64,000 nucleotides of DNA from Cyclobacterium salsum (GTDB lineage Bacteria; Bacteroidota; Bacteroidia; Cytophagales; Cyclobacteriaceae): contig NZ_WNKG01000009.1 of NCBI RefSeq assembly GCF_010119245.1, positions 62,001-126,000 of the forward strand, written 5' to 3'. Shown piece by piece: positions 38,817-47,320 of this stretch; position 1 is the first letter of the stretch; every line of letters starts with the position of its first letter. Made by a program: the position numbers and the translations under genes. Under the pieces are notes generated by a model, which ran no database searches, was not told the DNA's origin, and worked only from the letters and a program-made list of their open reading frames with translations.

Positions 38817-39737
38817 CTACTGCTCCGGCTTTCTTCGCACCAGCAGTTCCGTTTTAGCCATTTGCTCCTGAAAGGTCTCTCCACCCTTGATCCCAAAATC
38901 CAAGGTACGTATGGGGAACGGAATGGTAATCCCATTTTCATCGAATGCTTTTTTAATATTTTTGACTGCCTGGTTTTTGGCAATGATGTAGGCTCTGTTT
39001 TCCCGGCTATATTCCAACCATATGTTGACGGAAAAATCGATGGAACTGTCTCCAAACCCTTTCCAAAAGAGGGATACATCTTCTTCTTCAATTTTTCCAG
39101 GCACGTCTTTTACCGCCTCCAAGGCTACTTTTTCTACCAGTTCTAAATCTTCCCCATAGCTGACACCACAATCAATTCGTATTCTTCTCCTGCCTTCTTC
39201 TGTGTAATTGGTAAAATTTTCCTGAAAAAGAAAGCGGTTAGGGACGTAAACCATTGGTCCATCAAAAGTTTTTACCTTGGTGACCCGTAAGTTTATGTCT
39301 ACTACATTTCCCATGATTCCATCATGTGTTTCAATCACGTCTCCTATGGCATACGGTTGCTGAAAGGTAATGTAAATACCCGACATAAAATTAGCAGCCG
39401 TATCCTGAAATGCAAATCCCAAGGCCAGCCCAATGATTCCCAGTCCTGCCAGGATCGATGTCACGGTGCCCGTCAGGTTTAATATAGCCAATGTCAGCAT
39501 CAACCCGGCCAGGAAAATGCCCAGAAATATGAGCCGGCTCAAAAACCCACTGATGGTCTCATCTAAATGCACCTTCACCAGTTGCTTTTTGGAAAAGCCT
39601 TCCGCAAACCGGGAAAGAAACAAAAAAAGAATAAAAACGATTAAAGCCAGGATAAGATTGGGTAAATAACCTACCAAGGCCATTAACCATTCTTCTAATT
39701 TTTCCAGCAGTGTTTGTAGAATTTTGGATGTATCCAT
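38817..39737 (-). CDS. MscS family mechanosensitive ion channel
   Basis: 306 residues. Three N-terminal membrane helices lead into the pore helix (LGIIGLALGFAFQDTAANFM) and the conserved beta-domain entry YAIGDVIETHDGIMGNVVDI, then the C-terminal alpha/beta cage (GITIPFPIRTLDFG). It releases solutes on hypo-osmotic shock. Its neighbour CsbD also fits stress response. Single-gene unit. Confidence 0.95.
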   Translation of the reverse strand: MDTSKILQTLLEKLEEWLMALVGYLPNLILALIVFILFLFLSRFAEGFSKKQLVKVHLDETISGFLSRLIFLGIFLAGLMLTLAILNLTGTVTSILAGLGIIGLALGFAFQDTAANFMSGIYITFQQPYAIGDVIETHDGIMGNVVDINLRVTKVKTFDGPMVYVPNRFLFQENFTNYTEEGRRRIRIDCGVSYGEDLELVEKVALEAVKDVPGKIEEEDVSLFWKGFGDSSIDFSVNIWLEYSRENRAYIIAKNQAVKNIKKAFDENGITIPFPIRTLDFGIKGGETFQEQMAKTELLVRRKPEQ

Positions 39738-39940
39738 CGAGTTAGTTGGTTTACGCTATTAATTGTCGTTTAGAACGAAAGGTACAAAAAAAGCGTAAAT
39801 TTCAGTAAATTGGCCTTTTCACCTTAGGAATAATAAATCACCGTTACAATTATTTTATCATAATGACCATTTTTGGGGAAAATGTGTTACATATTCTATT
39901 ATTGATGCAACTTAAAAAGAAACGATTAATCGCACATCTG

Positions 39941-40840
39941 ATGGCATATCTTAAAAAACCTCATGTTGGTATTTTACTGTTTTCTCTAATTGTATTTTCA
40001 TGCAATGTTGAAGAAAATGGAAATAATGGTCCTGACGTTACCCTAAACCAAGATTGCAGTGAATTTTCCTACACGGACACCTTGTTTTTTATAAGCGATA
40101 CCACTGCTAATCTGATTGAGCCTATTGGCATTTCGGGTTCGGGTAGTTTTTCAGCCCAACCGGAGGGATTGGCGATCGATCCTGAAACCGGTGTTATAGA
40201 TGTAAACGCAAGTGAAACCGGCTTAAAGTACGAAGTCAGCTTTACCCGGGGAGAAAACGAATGTCAATTTCGACTGACCATCGCCGGTATCAATTACCTG
40301 GATGGAATTTTTGTAGTCGACCAGGGAGAGGCGTTTATTCAGCCTGTTTACAATGGAAACCAATCGGCTTTACCTCCTTGCGATGAAGATGATGATGACG
40401 ACGATGACGACGACGATGATCCGGATGACGATGATGATGATGAGGAATGTGAATTTGATGAGGAAGGCCCTGGCGGAGAACAGCTTGCTGACCAGGGTTT
40501 GATTGTAGAGAATGCAACCGGTACCATCGATCTGCAGCAGACATTGCAAAACAATTTCTTTGGTCCCCAGCCAGAAAATGGCGTGCAAAAAGATGTAACG
40601 CTATATTACCGGCTTAACGATGGGAGCATGCGCGCCCTAAATTCGATCGGATTGAAATTCTTTTACTATGAGACCATGGAAGACGTTCCCCAGACCCTGA
40701 TTGATGAAATACAGGCAAAGCAGGACCAAATTTTATCTACCAAATCTGCCAATGACAATTTAAGGCTGAATTTTGATCGGCCGAGTACCAGAAGGCCCCG
40801 TCCGCCCTATCTGGTGGTGGTTTCCCGGTTTTCAAGATGA
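39941..40840 (+). CDS. Lipoprotein with putative-Ig domain and Asp-tract
   Basis: About 300 residues. The signal peptide ends in lipobox VFSC (Cys21). A putative Ig-like domain follows (SGSGSFSAQPEGLAIDPETG with VIDVNAS, the pattern of He_PIG repeats). Next comes a run of 11 Asp and further acidic residues (about 148-170), then a C-terminal domain of unknown type ending in basic RPSTRRPRPPY. The Asp-run suggests Ca2+ binding or a spacer. The start is uncertain: in-frame starts at 39905 and 39863 would lengthen the signal peptide. The stop overlaps the next ATG (ATGA), coupling it to the CHAT gene. Confidence 0.72.
   Translation: MAYLKKPHVGILLFSLIVFSCNVEENGNNGPDVTLNQDCSEFSYTDTLFFISDTTANLIEPIGISGSGSFSAQPEGLAIDPETGVIDVNASETGLKYEVSFTRGENECQFRLTIAGINYLDGIFVVDQGEAFIQPVYNGNQSALPPCDEDDDDDDDDDDDPDDDDDDEECEFDEEGPGGEQLADQGLIVENATGTIDLQQTLQNNFFGPQPENGVQKDVTLYYRLNDGSMRALNSIGLKFFYYETMEDVPQTLIDEIQAKQDQILSTKSANDNLRLNFDRPSTRRPRPPYLVVVSRFSR
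40382..40447 (+). repeat. GAY-codon tract encoding an Asp-rich linker
   Basis: About 20 GAT/GAC codons, interrupted by Pro and Glu. GAT and GAC are mixed, so it is not a pure microsatellite; selection at the protein level is likely. Confidence 0.7.
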
Positions 40841-43662
40841 GCGGTATAGCTTATATCATCAGGAATAGCTTTCATCATCTTGGATTAAATGTGTTCTTTT
40901 TGCTATTTATCATGCCGGATTTGGCTATAGGACAGGACGAATCTTGGATAAAGAAGTACGAAACAGCCCTGAATTACTTTAATGCGGAAAATCCGACCGC
41001 TCACACTGACAGTAGTGCGACAGCACTACTTACGGAAATCATCGAAAGCCAACCCAATGATCTTATCCCTGACACCCTTCTCTTGGACGCATATGAAAAA
41101 TTGGGGATTTTATACCTGATACAGAATCAACCGGAACAAAGCATCCAACAACTCCAACGTGGGGTTCGTTTTACACAAGAAAGGGTCTTGTCAGATACCC
41201 TGTTATTTGCCTCTTACCTGTACCTGGGAGAAAGTTTTTTTTTAAAAAATCAGATTGACAGTAGCCTTTATTTTCTGAATCAGGCAGAGAAATCCCTGTT
41301 GGATAAAAAGGACAAAGCCGATACGGGTAGGTTATATAATTCGTTGGGAGTCATTTATTACGAATCAGGGAATTTTTCCCAGGCGGTTAATTATTTTTCC
41401 AAGGCAAGGTCAATGCTGCTGCCCTCCACCGCCTCAGCACCGGTTCCCGAAAACGAATATGCCCTAATGAGCTTACTCAGCAACGAAGCCGCAGCATGGG
41501 CCAATCTGAAAAAATTTGATAAAGCTGCTACTTTGTATGCCGAGGCACTCGACTTACATATAGAAACCCGGGAAATAGAAAAAAAACTGGCCTCGCTCTA
41601 CGTAAAAAAGGAAGAACCCGACACGGCACTTTTTTACCTGCAAAGGGCCTGGAATAATTCCGAAACTGATAATCTATTATATCACAACGTCCTGGCCGAA
41701 ATCTATTTACTTAAAGGGAAGCCAACGCACGTCACCCGGCTTTTGGACTCCTTGCAAAACAACGAAGGGGCTGCTCCAACGCAAGCGGAACCTGCCTCCT
41801 ATCATTACAGAGGAGGGAAATCCTACCAATTACTGGGCAAAGCCTGGCTCGAAAAAGGCGAATACCAAAAGGCCCTGCATGCTTTTCATAAGGGTCTTTT
41901 GTATTTTGATGAAGGCTTTACCCAGCCGGATATCTTTCAAAATCCAGCACCGGGAAGTGTAAATTGGGGGATGACCGATCTATTTGAAACCCTGTTGCTC
42001 AAAGCAAAAAGTGCCCGGTTACTGGCGGAAGAAACAAACGATGTTCGTCTTTACGATTTAACCTTCGAGACCTTTCAGGTAGCTTTTGACCTGGTTTTTT
42101 ACATGAATAATTTGTACGATAATCAGGAAGCACGACTCTTTCTGGGCGAGGCGATTCGTAGTGGGTATGAATCGGCCGTATTGGCTGCCCTCGACCGATA
42201 CGAGCAGACCAACCAACCAGCCCACTTGATACAGGGTTTTATCTGGGCAGAAGAAAGCAAAGCCAGCGCACTGGAACTTGCAAAAAATGAGACCAGGATA
42301 AAAGACAATGCCGGAATTCCAGAAGAACTTTTACAGGAAGAAAAGGTCTTAAAGTTTCAACTGACCCGGGCTAACCGCAGGCTGATGGATAACGTTGCTC
42401 CTGAAAAAACGGAAGCACTGGAAACAGCCGTCCGAGATAAGAAATTAGCTCTTAGCAGGCTGTATGCCTCTTATAATGGATTTGATACTTATTTTAACAA
42501 GAAATTGGCGGCAGAAAGAATCGCATTTTCCAGCCTTCAGGCTCTGGTAGATTCCGGCAACCTGGCCATCGTTAGTTATTTTATCGCTGATGAGAATGTT
42601 ATTTGCTTCACGCTTAGCCCGGATGGCCTGAAATTCGCTGCCACCGAGAATAAAAATGCTGTCCGGGAGACCATTAGGGCAATACAAGCTAACTTGCTTG
42701 AATCCGGAGGAAAAAACCGGAAAACACTTGAAGAACAGGCCTCGGCAGCCTATGACCTACTAGTAGCCGATACCTATCCGCAGTTAAAACCGTATTCAAA
42801 CTGGGTCATTTTACCGGATCAGTTTTTGGTACATTTGCCCTTTGAAATGTTGATAGATACAGAAGGAACGTATTTAGTAGAAAACCATGCGATTACCTAT
42901 CAGTATTCCGGAAAATTGCTGCAATTGGACCCGAATCCCGTTCGGAGTACTCGTCAGGCCCTGGGATTTGCTCCGTTTACCCTGGCCCCCTTTTCGGAAG
43001 ATACCATTACTTTTAATCAGCTTCCCTATTCAGAATCAGAAATGCAAACCCTGGAGGGAAGGGTCTTTACTGGTAAATCCGCTACCAAAACAGCTTTTTT
43101 GGATCATTCGGAAGACGCCTCTCTCATTCATCTGGCTACGCATGCCGTAACGGACCGGGACAGCACTACCAATGCCTATATTGTGTTTTCTCCTTCCGAG
43201 CCAGATCATTTGCTGCATGATGAGGAGTTGTACCAGTTATCATTATCCAATACTTCATTGGTTTTTTTAAGTGCTTGTGACACGCACACCGGAAGCGTGA
43301 TGAGAAGTGAGGGGCTAATAAGTCTTTCCCGGGGCTTTTCCTATGCAGGATGCGCTAATGTGGTCAGTAGCATCTGGAAAGCAAATGATAAAGCCACTGC
43401 CTATATCAGTCGTGATTTCTACCACTGGCTCGCTAAGGGGTACGGCTACCCCGAGGCCTTGCATCGAGCAAAAAATAGCCTTATGAAGGATCCCGAAATG
43501 GCACAATACCGCCATCCCTATTTTTGGGCTAATTTGGTTTTTATAGGTAACCCAACAAAAAAGTCGACTCCCTTTTTCGGGTTTCCTCTATTTTGGTTTC
43601 TATTGGCTATTTTGACAAGTTTGGCCATTTGGCACTTGTGGACAAAAAAAGGGAAAGGCTGA
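40837..43662 (+). CDS. Exported TPR-CHAT (caspase-like) protein with C-terminal membrane anchor
   Basis: 941 residues. An N-terminal signal peptide (about 1-32, ending LAIGQ) leads to a long TPR array (about 40-400) and a CHAT peptidase domain (about 620-905). The catalytic dyad is His769 (LIHLATHAVTDRD) and Cys814 (VFLSACDTHTGSV), with the family motifs EGLISLSRGFSYAGCANVVS and SIWKANDKATAYISRDFYHW. One membrane helix (about 915-933) precedes a KKGKG stop-transfer. The topology implied places the caspase-like domain in the periplasm, unusual because characterised CHAT proteases are cytosolic. It is coupled to the upstream lipoprotein and followed by a terminator. Confidence 0.88.
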   Translation: MSGIAYIIRNSFHHLGLNVFFLLFIMPDLAIGQDESWIKKYETALNYFNAENPTAHTDSSATALLTEIIESQPNDLIPDTLLLDAYEKLGILYLIQNQPEQSIQQLQRGVRFTQERVLSDTLLFASYLYLGESFFLKNQIDSSLYFLNQAEKSLLDKKDKADTGRLYNSLGVIYYESGNFSQAVNYFSKARSMLLPSTASAPVPENEYALMSLLSNEAAAWANLKKFDKAATLYAEALDLHIETREIEKKLASLYVKKEEPDTALFYLQRAWNNSETDNLLYHNVLAEIYLLKGKPTHVTRLLDSLQNNEGAAPTQAEPASYHYRGGKSYQLLGKAWLEKGEYQKALHAFHKGLLYFDEGFTQPDIFQNPAPGSVNWGMTDLFETLLLKAKSARLLAEETNDVRLYDLTFETFQVAFDLVFYMNNLYDNQEARLFLGEAIRSGYESAVLAALDRYEQTNQPAHLIQGFIWAEESKASALELAKNETRIKDNAGIPEELLQEEKVLKFQLTRANRRLMDNVAPEKTEALETAVRDKKLALSRLYASYNGFDTYFNKKLAAERIAFSSLQALVDSGNLAIVSYFIADENVICFTLSPDGLKFAATENKNAVRETIRAIQANLLESGGKNRKTLEEQASAAYDLLVADTYPQLKPYSNWVILPDQFLVHLPFEMLIDTEGTYLVENHAITYQYSGKLLQLDPNPVRSTRQALGFAPFTLAPFSEDTITFNQLPYSESEMQTLEGRVFTGKSATKTAFLDHSEDASLIHLATHAVTDRDSTTNAYIVFSPSEPDHLLHDEELYQLSLSNTSLVFLSACDTHTGSVMRSEGLISLSRGFSYAGCANVVSSIWKANDKATAYISRDFYHWLAKGYGYPEALHRAKNSLMKDPEMAQYRHPYFWANLVFIGNPTKKSTPFFGFPLFWFLLAILTSLAIWHLWTKKGKG

Positions 43663-43675
43663 GCTTTCCCTTTTT
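43646..43675. terminator. Bidirectional terminator overlapping the CHAT gene end
   Basis: A stem AAAAAGGGAAAG / CTTTCCCTTTTT with a 6-nt loop (GCTGAG) that includes the CHAT stop codon, between convergent genes. Confidence 0.85.
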
Positions 43676-43689
43676 AAATTAAGCAACTT

Positions 43690-44478
43690 TCAATCAATGT
43701 CTATCTCTATTTCAGCATCCATCTCAATCCTATTACTTATCTTTTGATAAAGCGATTGATTGTTATCCTGATTAATTAACATCAACCCGTCATCATCCAG
43801 ATCCGCATTTTCCAGTTCGATATCACTGATACCAGAAAACCAACGCGAAGGGACCAATTCAAATAGGATCAAGGGATTATTTACCCTGTCTACCACAAAT
43901 TGGGCATCATCTGCCTCAATTTCCACTTCAAAATCAATCTCATCTCCATAATACTCGTAGCGAAATGGAACTTCCTCTCCACTATCGTTGGAGTAGGTGC
44001 CATTCAACTGTATGGAGGGTTCGTTTCCGAAGTCAATCAAGTCGATTTCCATCTCAATTTCCTCATAGGATCCTTCCGGGATCTGAATAAAGAAATCGGT
44101 GTCCGTATCGAACTGGTCAAAAGTAACTTTTTTTACTTCATCAAATTCAACTTCATATTCCCACTCGCTTCCTTCTCCGTCGCCATCATCATCGTCATCG
44201 TCGAAGCTACCGGCAGGATTCAAACCTTCCCGGTTAAAATCACCTTCCAGTTCCATTTCTAATTCCTGAATCTGAATAAACCCATCCACAAAATTCAACC
44301 CATGAGCAGAAGTTCGGGAACTGGCGGAAGACCCGGCATCGTTTTGAAGTTTGAACAACATTCCGATAGTACCCTCTCCGGTTCCTGGCACCATGTCCTC
44401 ATCGGTAGTACAACTTGAAAAGCCAATACCCAACATGAGTAGGGTCGCTGCGGCAGTTAATTTTTGTCTAAGCATCAT
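43690..44478 (-). CDS. Acidic lipoprotein of unknown function
   Basis: 262 residues. The signal peptide has lipobox GFSSC (Cys23). The mature protein is strongly acidic, with a Ser-rich linker, an Asp-run (FDDDDDDGDGEG, about 94-105) and many Glu/Asp in beta-like segments (FEVEIEADDAQFVVDRV). The N-terminal part GTGEGTIGMLFKLQND and HGLNFVDGFIQIQELEME recalls DUF4382-type lipoproteins, but I cannot confirm that. It lies between the CHAT gene and the sigma/anti-sigma-like pair and shares the Asp-tract style of the lipoprotein upstream of CHAT. Confidence 0.65.
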   Translation of the reverse strand: MMLRQKLTAAATLLMLGIGFSSCTTDEDMVPGTGEGTIGMLFKLQNDAGSSASSRTSAHGLNFVDGFIQIQELEMELEGDFNREGLNPAGSFDDDDDDGDGEGSEWEYEVEFDEVKKVTFDQFDTDTDFFIQIPEGSYEEIEMEIDLIDFGNEPSIQLNGTYSNDSGEEVPFRYEYYGDEIDFEVEIEADDAQFVVDRVNNPLILFELVPSRWFSGISDIELENADLDDDGLMLINQDNNQSLYQKISNRIEMDAEIEIDID

Positions 44479-44588
44479 AAATAATTGTTATTTAGTTTCT
44501 CTTTTGTCGAAGTCCGGACACGAATTGTAACCAATCAGCGAAAGAAAATTAAAAATTATTTCCAGTGGGGTATCGCTTTTTTTCTTTC

Positions 44589-45377
44589 TTAAAGCATATT
44601 TTGTAGTCGAATAGAGTACTCCTCCGCCCAGGAAAAATTGGAATGGTATTTATGTTGCTCCTCGGACCTCATTTTTTGAACGAGACGGAGGGCTTGTTCG
44701 TATGCTCCTTGCTTTAAATATGACATGGCCATAAAAAAATCAACCTCATCCTGGTAATCATCGGTCTGATTCTCGGTATTATCCGAGTCAATTTGTTGCA
44801 AATACCAAATCGCCTCCTCCGGGTTATTTAATTCCAGCGCAGCCGTACCCAGAAGCAAAAGTTCAAAAGATTCAAATTCCTCCAGCGTCTTTTCCGCGCT
44901 TACCTGAAACATCTGTTTAAATTCTCCATTGATATACAGGGATTCCAATTGATTTTCCTGCAGGCCAGCACCTCTTTCCAGCGCAATCTCATAGGAAATA
45001 AAGTTGGATTCATATAACTGCGCTCCATCAGCCTGGAATAGCCACAGTACATAGCCCAACGTACACAGAAATAGCAATGAGGCCGCAATTTTTGTCCAAA
45101 ACTGCATGGGACGCTCCTTGCCTTCCAGTTTCGGTGTAGAAACAGAAGTGAACGATTTGTTCTCAATTCGATGCTGCAAAAAATCGTGCTGAATCTCGTT
45201 TACAGATGACTTGTAACCCTTAAATTTAATAGCTCTGATCGTAAAACGCATCAGGTACAACCTCTCCCGGATCACCTGACTTTTCTCCATCTCTTGCTCC
45301 AGCAACTGCTTTTCACTGGGATCTAACATCCCGTCCAGGTAATGTAGCAGGAAGCGATCATCGTATTTATTTTCCAT
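44589..45377 (-). CDS. Single-span membrane protein, anti-sigma-factor-like layout with periplasmic TPR
   Basis: 262 residues. The N-terminal ~90 residues (MENKYDDRFLLHYLDGMLDP, then SEKQLLEQEMEKS) resemble the cytosolic part of membrane anti-sigma factors. A single membrane helix (about 96-114, IAASLLFLCTLGYVLWLF) follows, then a periplasmic TPR-like region (NNPEEAIWYLQQ; QGAYEQALRLVQKM). The start overlaps the sigma factor stop by 11 nt. Anti-sigma function is inferred from layout and coupling. Confidence 0.65.
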   Translation of the reverse strand: MENKYDDRFLLHYLDGMLDPSEKQLLEQEMEKSQVIRERLYLMRFTIRAIKFKGYKSSVNEIQHDFLQHRIENKSFTSVSTPKLEGKERPMQFWTKIAASLLFLCTLGYVLWLFQADGAQLYESNFISYEIALERGAGLQENQLESLYINGEFKQMFQVSAEKTLEEFESFELLLLGTAALELNNPEEAIWYLQQIDSDNTENQTDDYQDEVDFFMAMSYLKQGAYEQALRLVQKMRSEEQHKYHSNFSWAEEYSIRLQNML

Positions 45378-45978
45378 ATCCCAATGCGTTTTTTACCAAA
45401 TCCTTCAAATGTTTATTCCCTTCAATCTGGTTCATCAGTTCCTTCATACATTTTAATTTGGTATTTCGGGCGATTTGATCGTTGGTATATCCTTCCTGTG
45501 CTGCAATTTCTTTCATCGACAGGTTCTCATAATAAAATAAGTGTAATAACTGCCTGCATTTCTTTCCTAACTTCTCAAATAGACTCATCATCAATTGGTA
45601 TCCTTCTACTTCTTCCAGCGTTTTACTTATGTCCGGTACTTCTCGTTCTTGCTGTGTGGAATAGAGCTGATCCCGATTCAGGGTGCTTTTTCGCTTTCTA
45701 AGCGTCGTTAACCAGATATTACGATTAATACCATACAATACCGAATTGATACTTGACTCTCCCCGAAACCGATTGGTTTCTATTAAGTTCAAAAACACCA
45801 GCATGGTTTCCTGTATGGTATCTGCAGCATCGGCTTCGTTACCACTGTTTTGTAGAATGTAATTTTCCAATACACCATAATATCCTTCGTAAAGTTGGCG
45901 TATGGCTTCGTTAATCTGATTGGAGCCGGAAATTGCTTCCAGGATTTCCTTGTCAGTCCAAACCGTACTTTTTCCCAT
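45367..45978 (-). CDS. ECF-type RNA polymerase sigma factor
   Basis: 203 residues. Region 2 is seen in NEADAADTIQETMLVFLNLI and RFRGESSINSVLYGINRNIW; region 4 in LLHLFYYENLSMKEIAAQEG (YTNDQIARNTKLKCMKELMN), a helix-turn-helix. Start chosen at ATG before GKSTVWTDKEIL, dropping 12 residues of unconserved upstream frame. It overlaps the downstream membrane protein. It probably directs a small envelope regulon; no target promoter is identified. Confidence 0.9.
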   Translation of the reverse strand: MGKSTVWTDKEILEAISGSNQINEAIRQLYEGYYGVLENYILQNSGNEADAADTIQETMLVFLNLIETNRFRGESSINSVLYGINRNIWLTTLRKRKSTLNRDQLYSTQQEREVPDISKTLEEVEGYQLMMSLFEKLGKKCRQLLHLFYYENLSMKEIAAQEGYTNDQIARNTKLKCMKELMNQIEGNKHLKDLVKNALGYGK

Positions 45979-46260
45979 ACGTGACCATTTGTTAGTAGAA
46001 CCAAAGGTAACCAATGTAACCAGATTTGAGAAAAAAAATGGGTAGGGGCCCGTTTCAGGTAGGGTGAAGAAATGGAAACCTTGAATCTTTCCACCCTTGC
46101 CTATTCAAGGCAAGCGTTATTAGTCGATACGAAGAAAAAAGAATCGATCAAATTTTCAATCTGAGGACTTTGAATTAATTTTCCTAACTTGATCCAGCGT
46201 GGTTAAATCAAACGAATTAATAGCTGCAACAGAAAATTATTTTATTGGGTTATATCTGGA

Positions 46261-47319
46261 ATGAAGAAATATAGAAAGTTATCTGGGGTAAAAGAGATTG
46301 CCAGGTTGGCTGATGTTTCCATTGGTACTGTTGACCGTGTCATCCACAACCGGGCGGGTGTGTCAGCCAAAACCAGATCCAAAATAGAGTCGATCATCAA
46401 GCAACTCAATTACCAACCGAATATTTTAGCCAGCAGGCTGGCTTCGGGTAAAGTGTATCGGCTAGCTGTATTGATCCCCAGAGGATCAAAAAGGACCGAT
46501 TTCTGGGATGCCCCCCTCAATGGAATCAAACGGGCGGAAGAAGAAATCAAGCAATACGGAATTTCGGTAGCCACTTTTTTATTTGACCTGAACGACAAAA
46601 GCACCTTTATTGCGTCCACTGAAAGAATAAAACAACAAAACCGCTTTGATGGGGTCCTGATGGCACCATCATTTGTAAAAGAATCCATCAAATTTATTCG
46701 GTATTGCCAGGAACAATTGATCCCGTTTGTCTTTATCGATAGCAATATTGAGGTAAATGGGAGTCTTTCCTACATCGGTCCTCCCCTCTTCGAAAGTGGA
46801 TTTCTCGGTGCCCGTCTATGCACCTTCGGCATGAAAACCACCAAAAAGATCCTTTTTATCACCATCTCCAAGGAGAAAAACAGGTATAACTATTCCAAGA
46901 TTGAAGAAGGGTTTAAAAACTATTTTTTTGAAAATGATGTAGACCACCAGCTTATCAAACTGACAATCACAGATACGGAAAAAGAATCGGTGTTTCGAAA
47001 CCTCGAAAAGGCTTTTATCCAACATCCGGATATAGAAGTCATTTTTGTGACCAATTCCAGGGTTTTTTCGGTAGCGCAGTTTCTACAATCAAAAAAATAC
47101 ACTCAGATTCATCTCGTTGGCTACGATTTTTCGAGAGAAAACCAAAATTACCTAAAAAACGGTCTGATAGATTTTCTAATATGCCACAAGCCAGAAGAAC
47201 AAGGATACAAGGGACTCATGAGTCTTTACCATCACCTTGCCCTTAATTTGCCGGTGGACGAAATGTATTTCATGCCCATCGATATTGTCACTAAGGAAAA
47301 CCAGGACTTTTACCGCTGA
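46261..47319 (+). CDS. LacI family transcriptional regulator
   Basis: 352 residues. The N-terminal HTH (GVKEIARLADVSIGTVDRVI) carries the hinge-adjacent NRAGVSAKTRSKIESIIKQL. The sugar-binding periplasmic-protein-like domain follows (LAVLIPRGSKRTDFWDAPLN; IQLNTTQ-like effector cleft not resolved). Family members repress carbohydrate-catabolism genes until a small ligand binds. It converges with the ceramidase-family gene with 1 nt between them and probably controls the adjacent SusCD/hydrolase island; the target operator is not seen. Confidence 0.92.
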   Translation: MKKYRKLSGVKEIARLADVSIGTVDRVIHNRAGVSAKTRSKIESIIKQLNYQPNILASRLASGKVYRLAVLIPRGSKRTDFWDAPLNGIKRAEEEIKQYGISVATFLFDLNDKSTFIASTERIKQQNRFDGVLMAPSFVKESIKFIRYCQEQLIPFVFIDSNIEVNGSLSYIGPPLFESGFLGARLCTFGMKTTKKILFITISKEKNRYNYSKIEEGFKNYFFENDVDHQLIKLTITDTEKESVFRNLEKAFIQHPDIEVIFVTNSRVFSVAQFLQSKKYTQIHLVGYDFSRENQNYLKNGLIDFLICHKPEEQGYKGLMSLYHHLALNLPVDEMYFMPIDIVTKENQDFYR

Positions 47320-47320
47320 A

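Noticed and set aside
40335-40588. Reverse-strand open frames rich in Ser or Ile opposite the Asp-tract
   Set aside because: These are shadows caused by the GAY-codon run; the plus-strand lipoprotein has a lipobox and is coupled to the CHAT gene.
46015-46260. A further small gene between the sigma factor and the LacI regulator
   Set aside because: Short open frames exist but none has a convincing start or protein-like composition.
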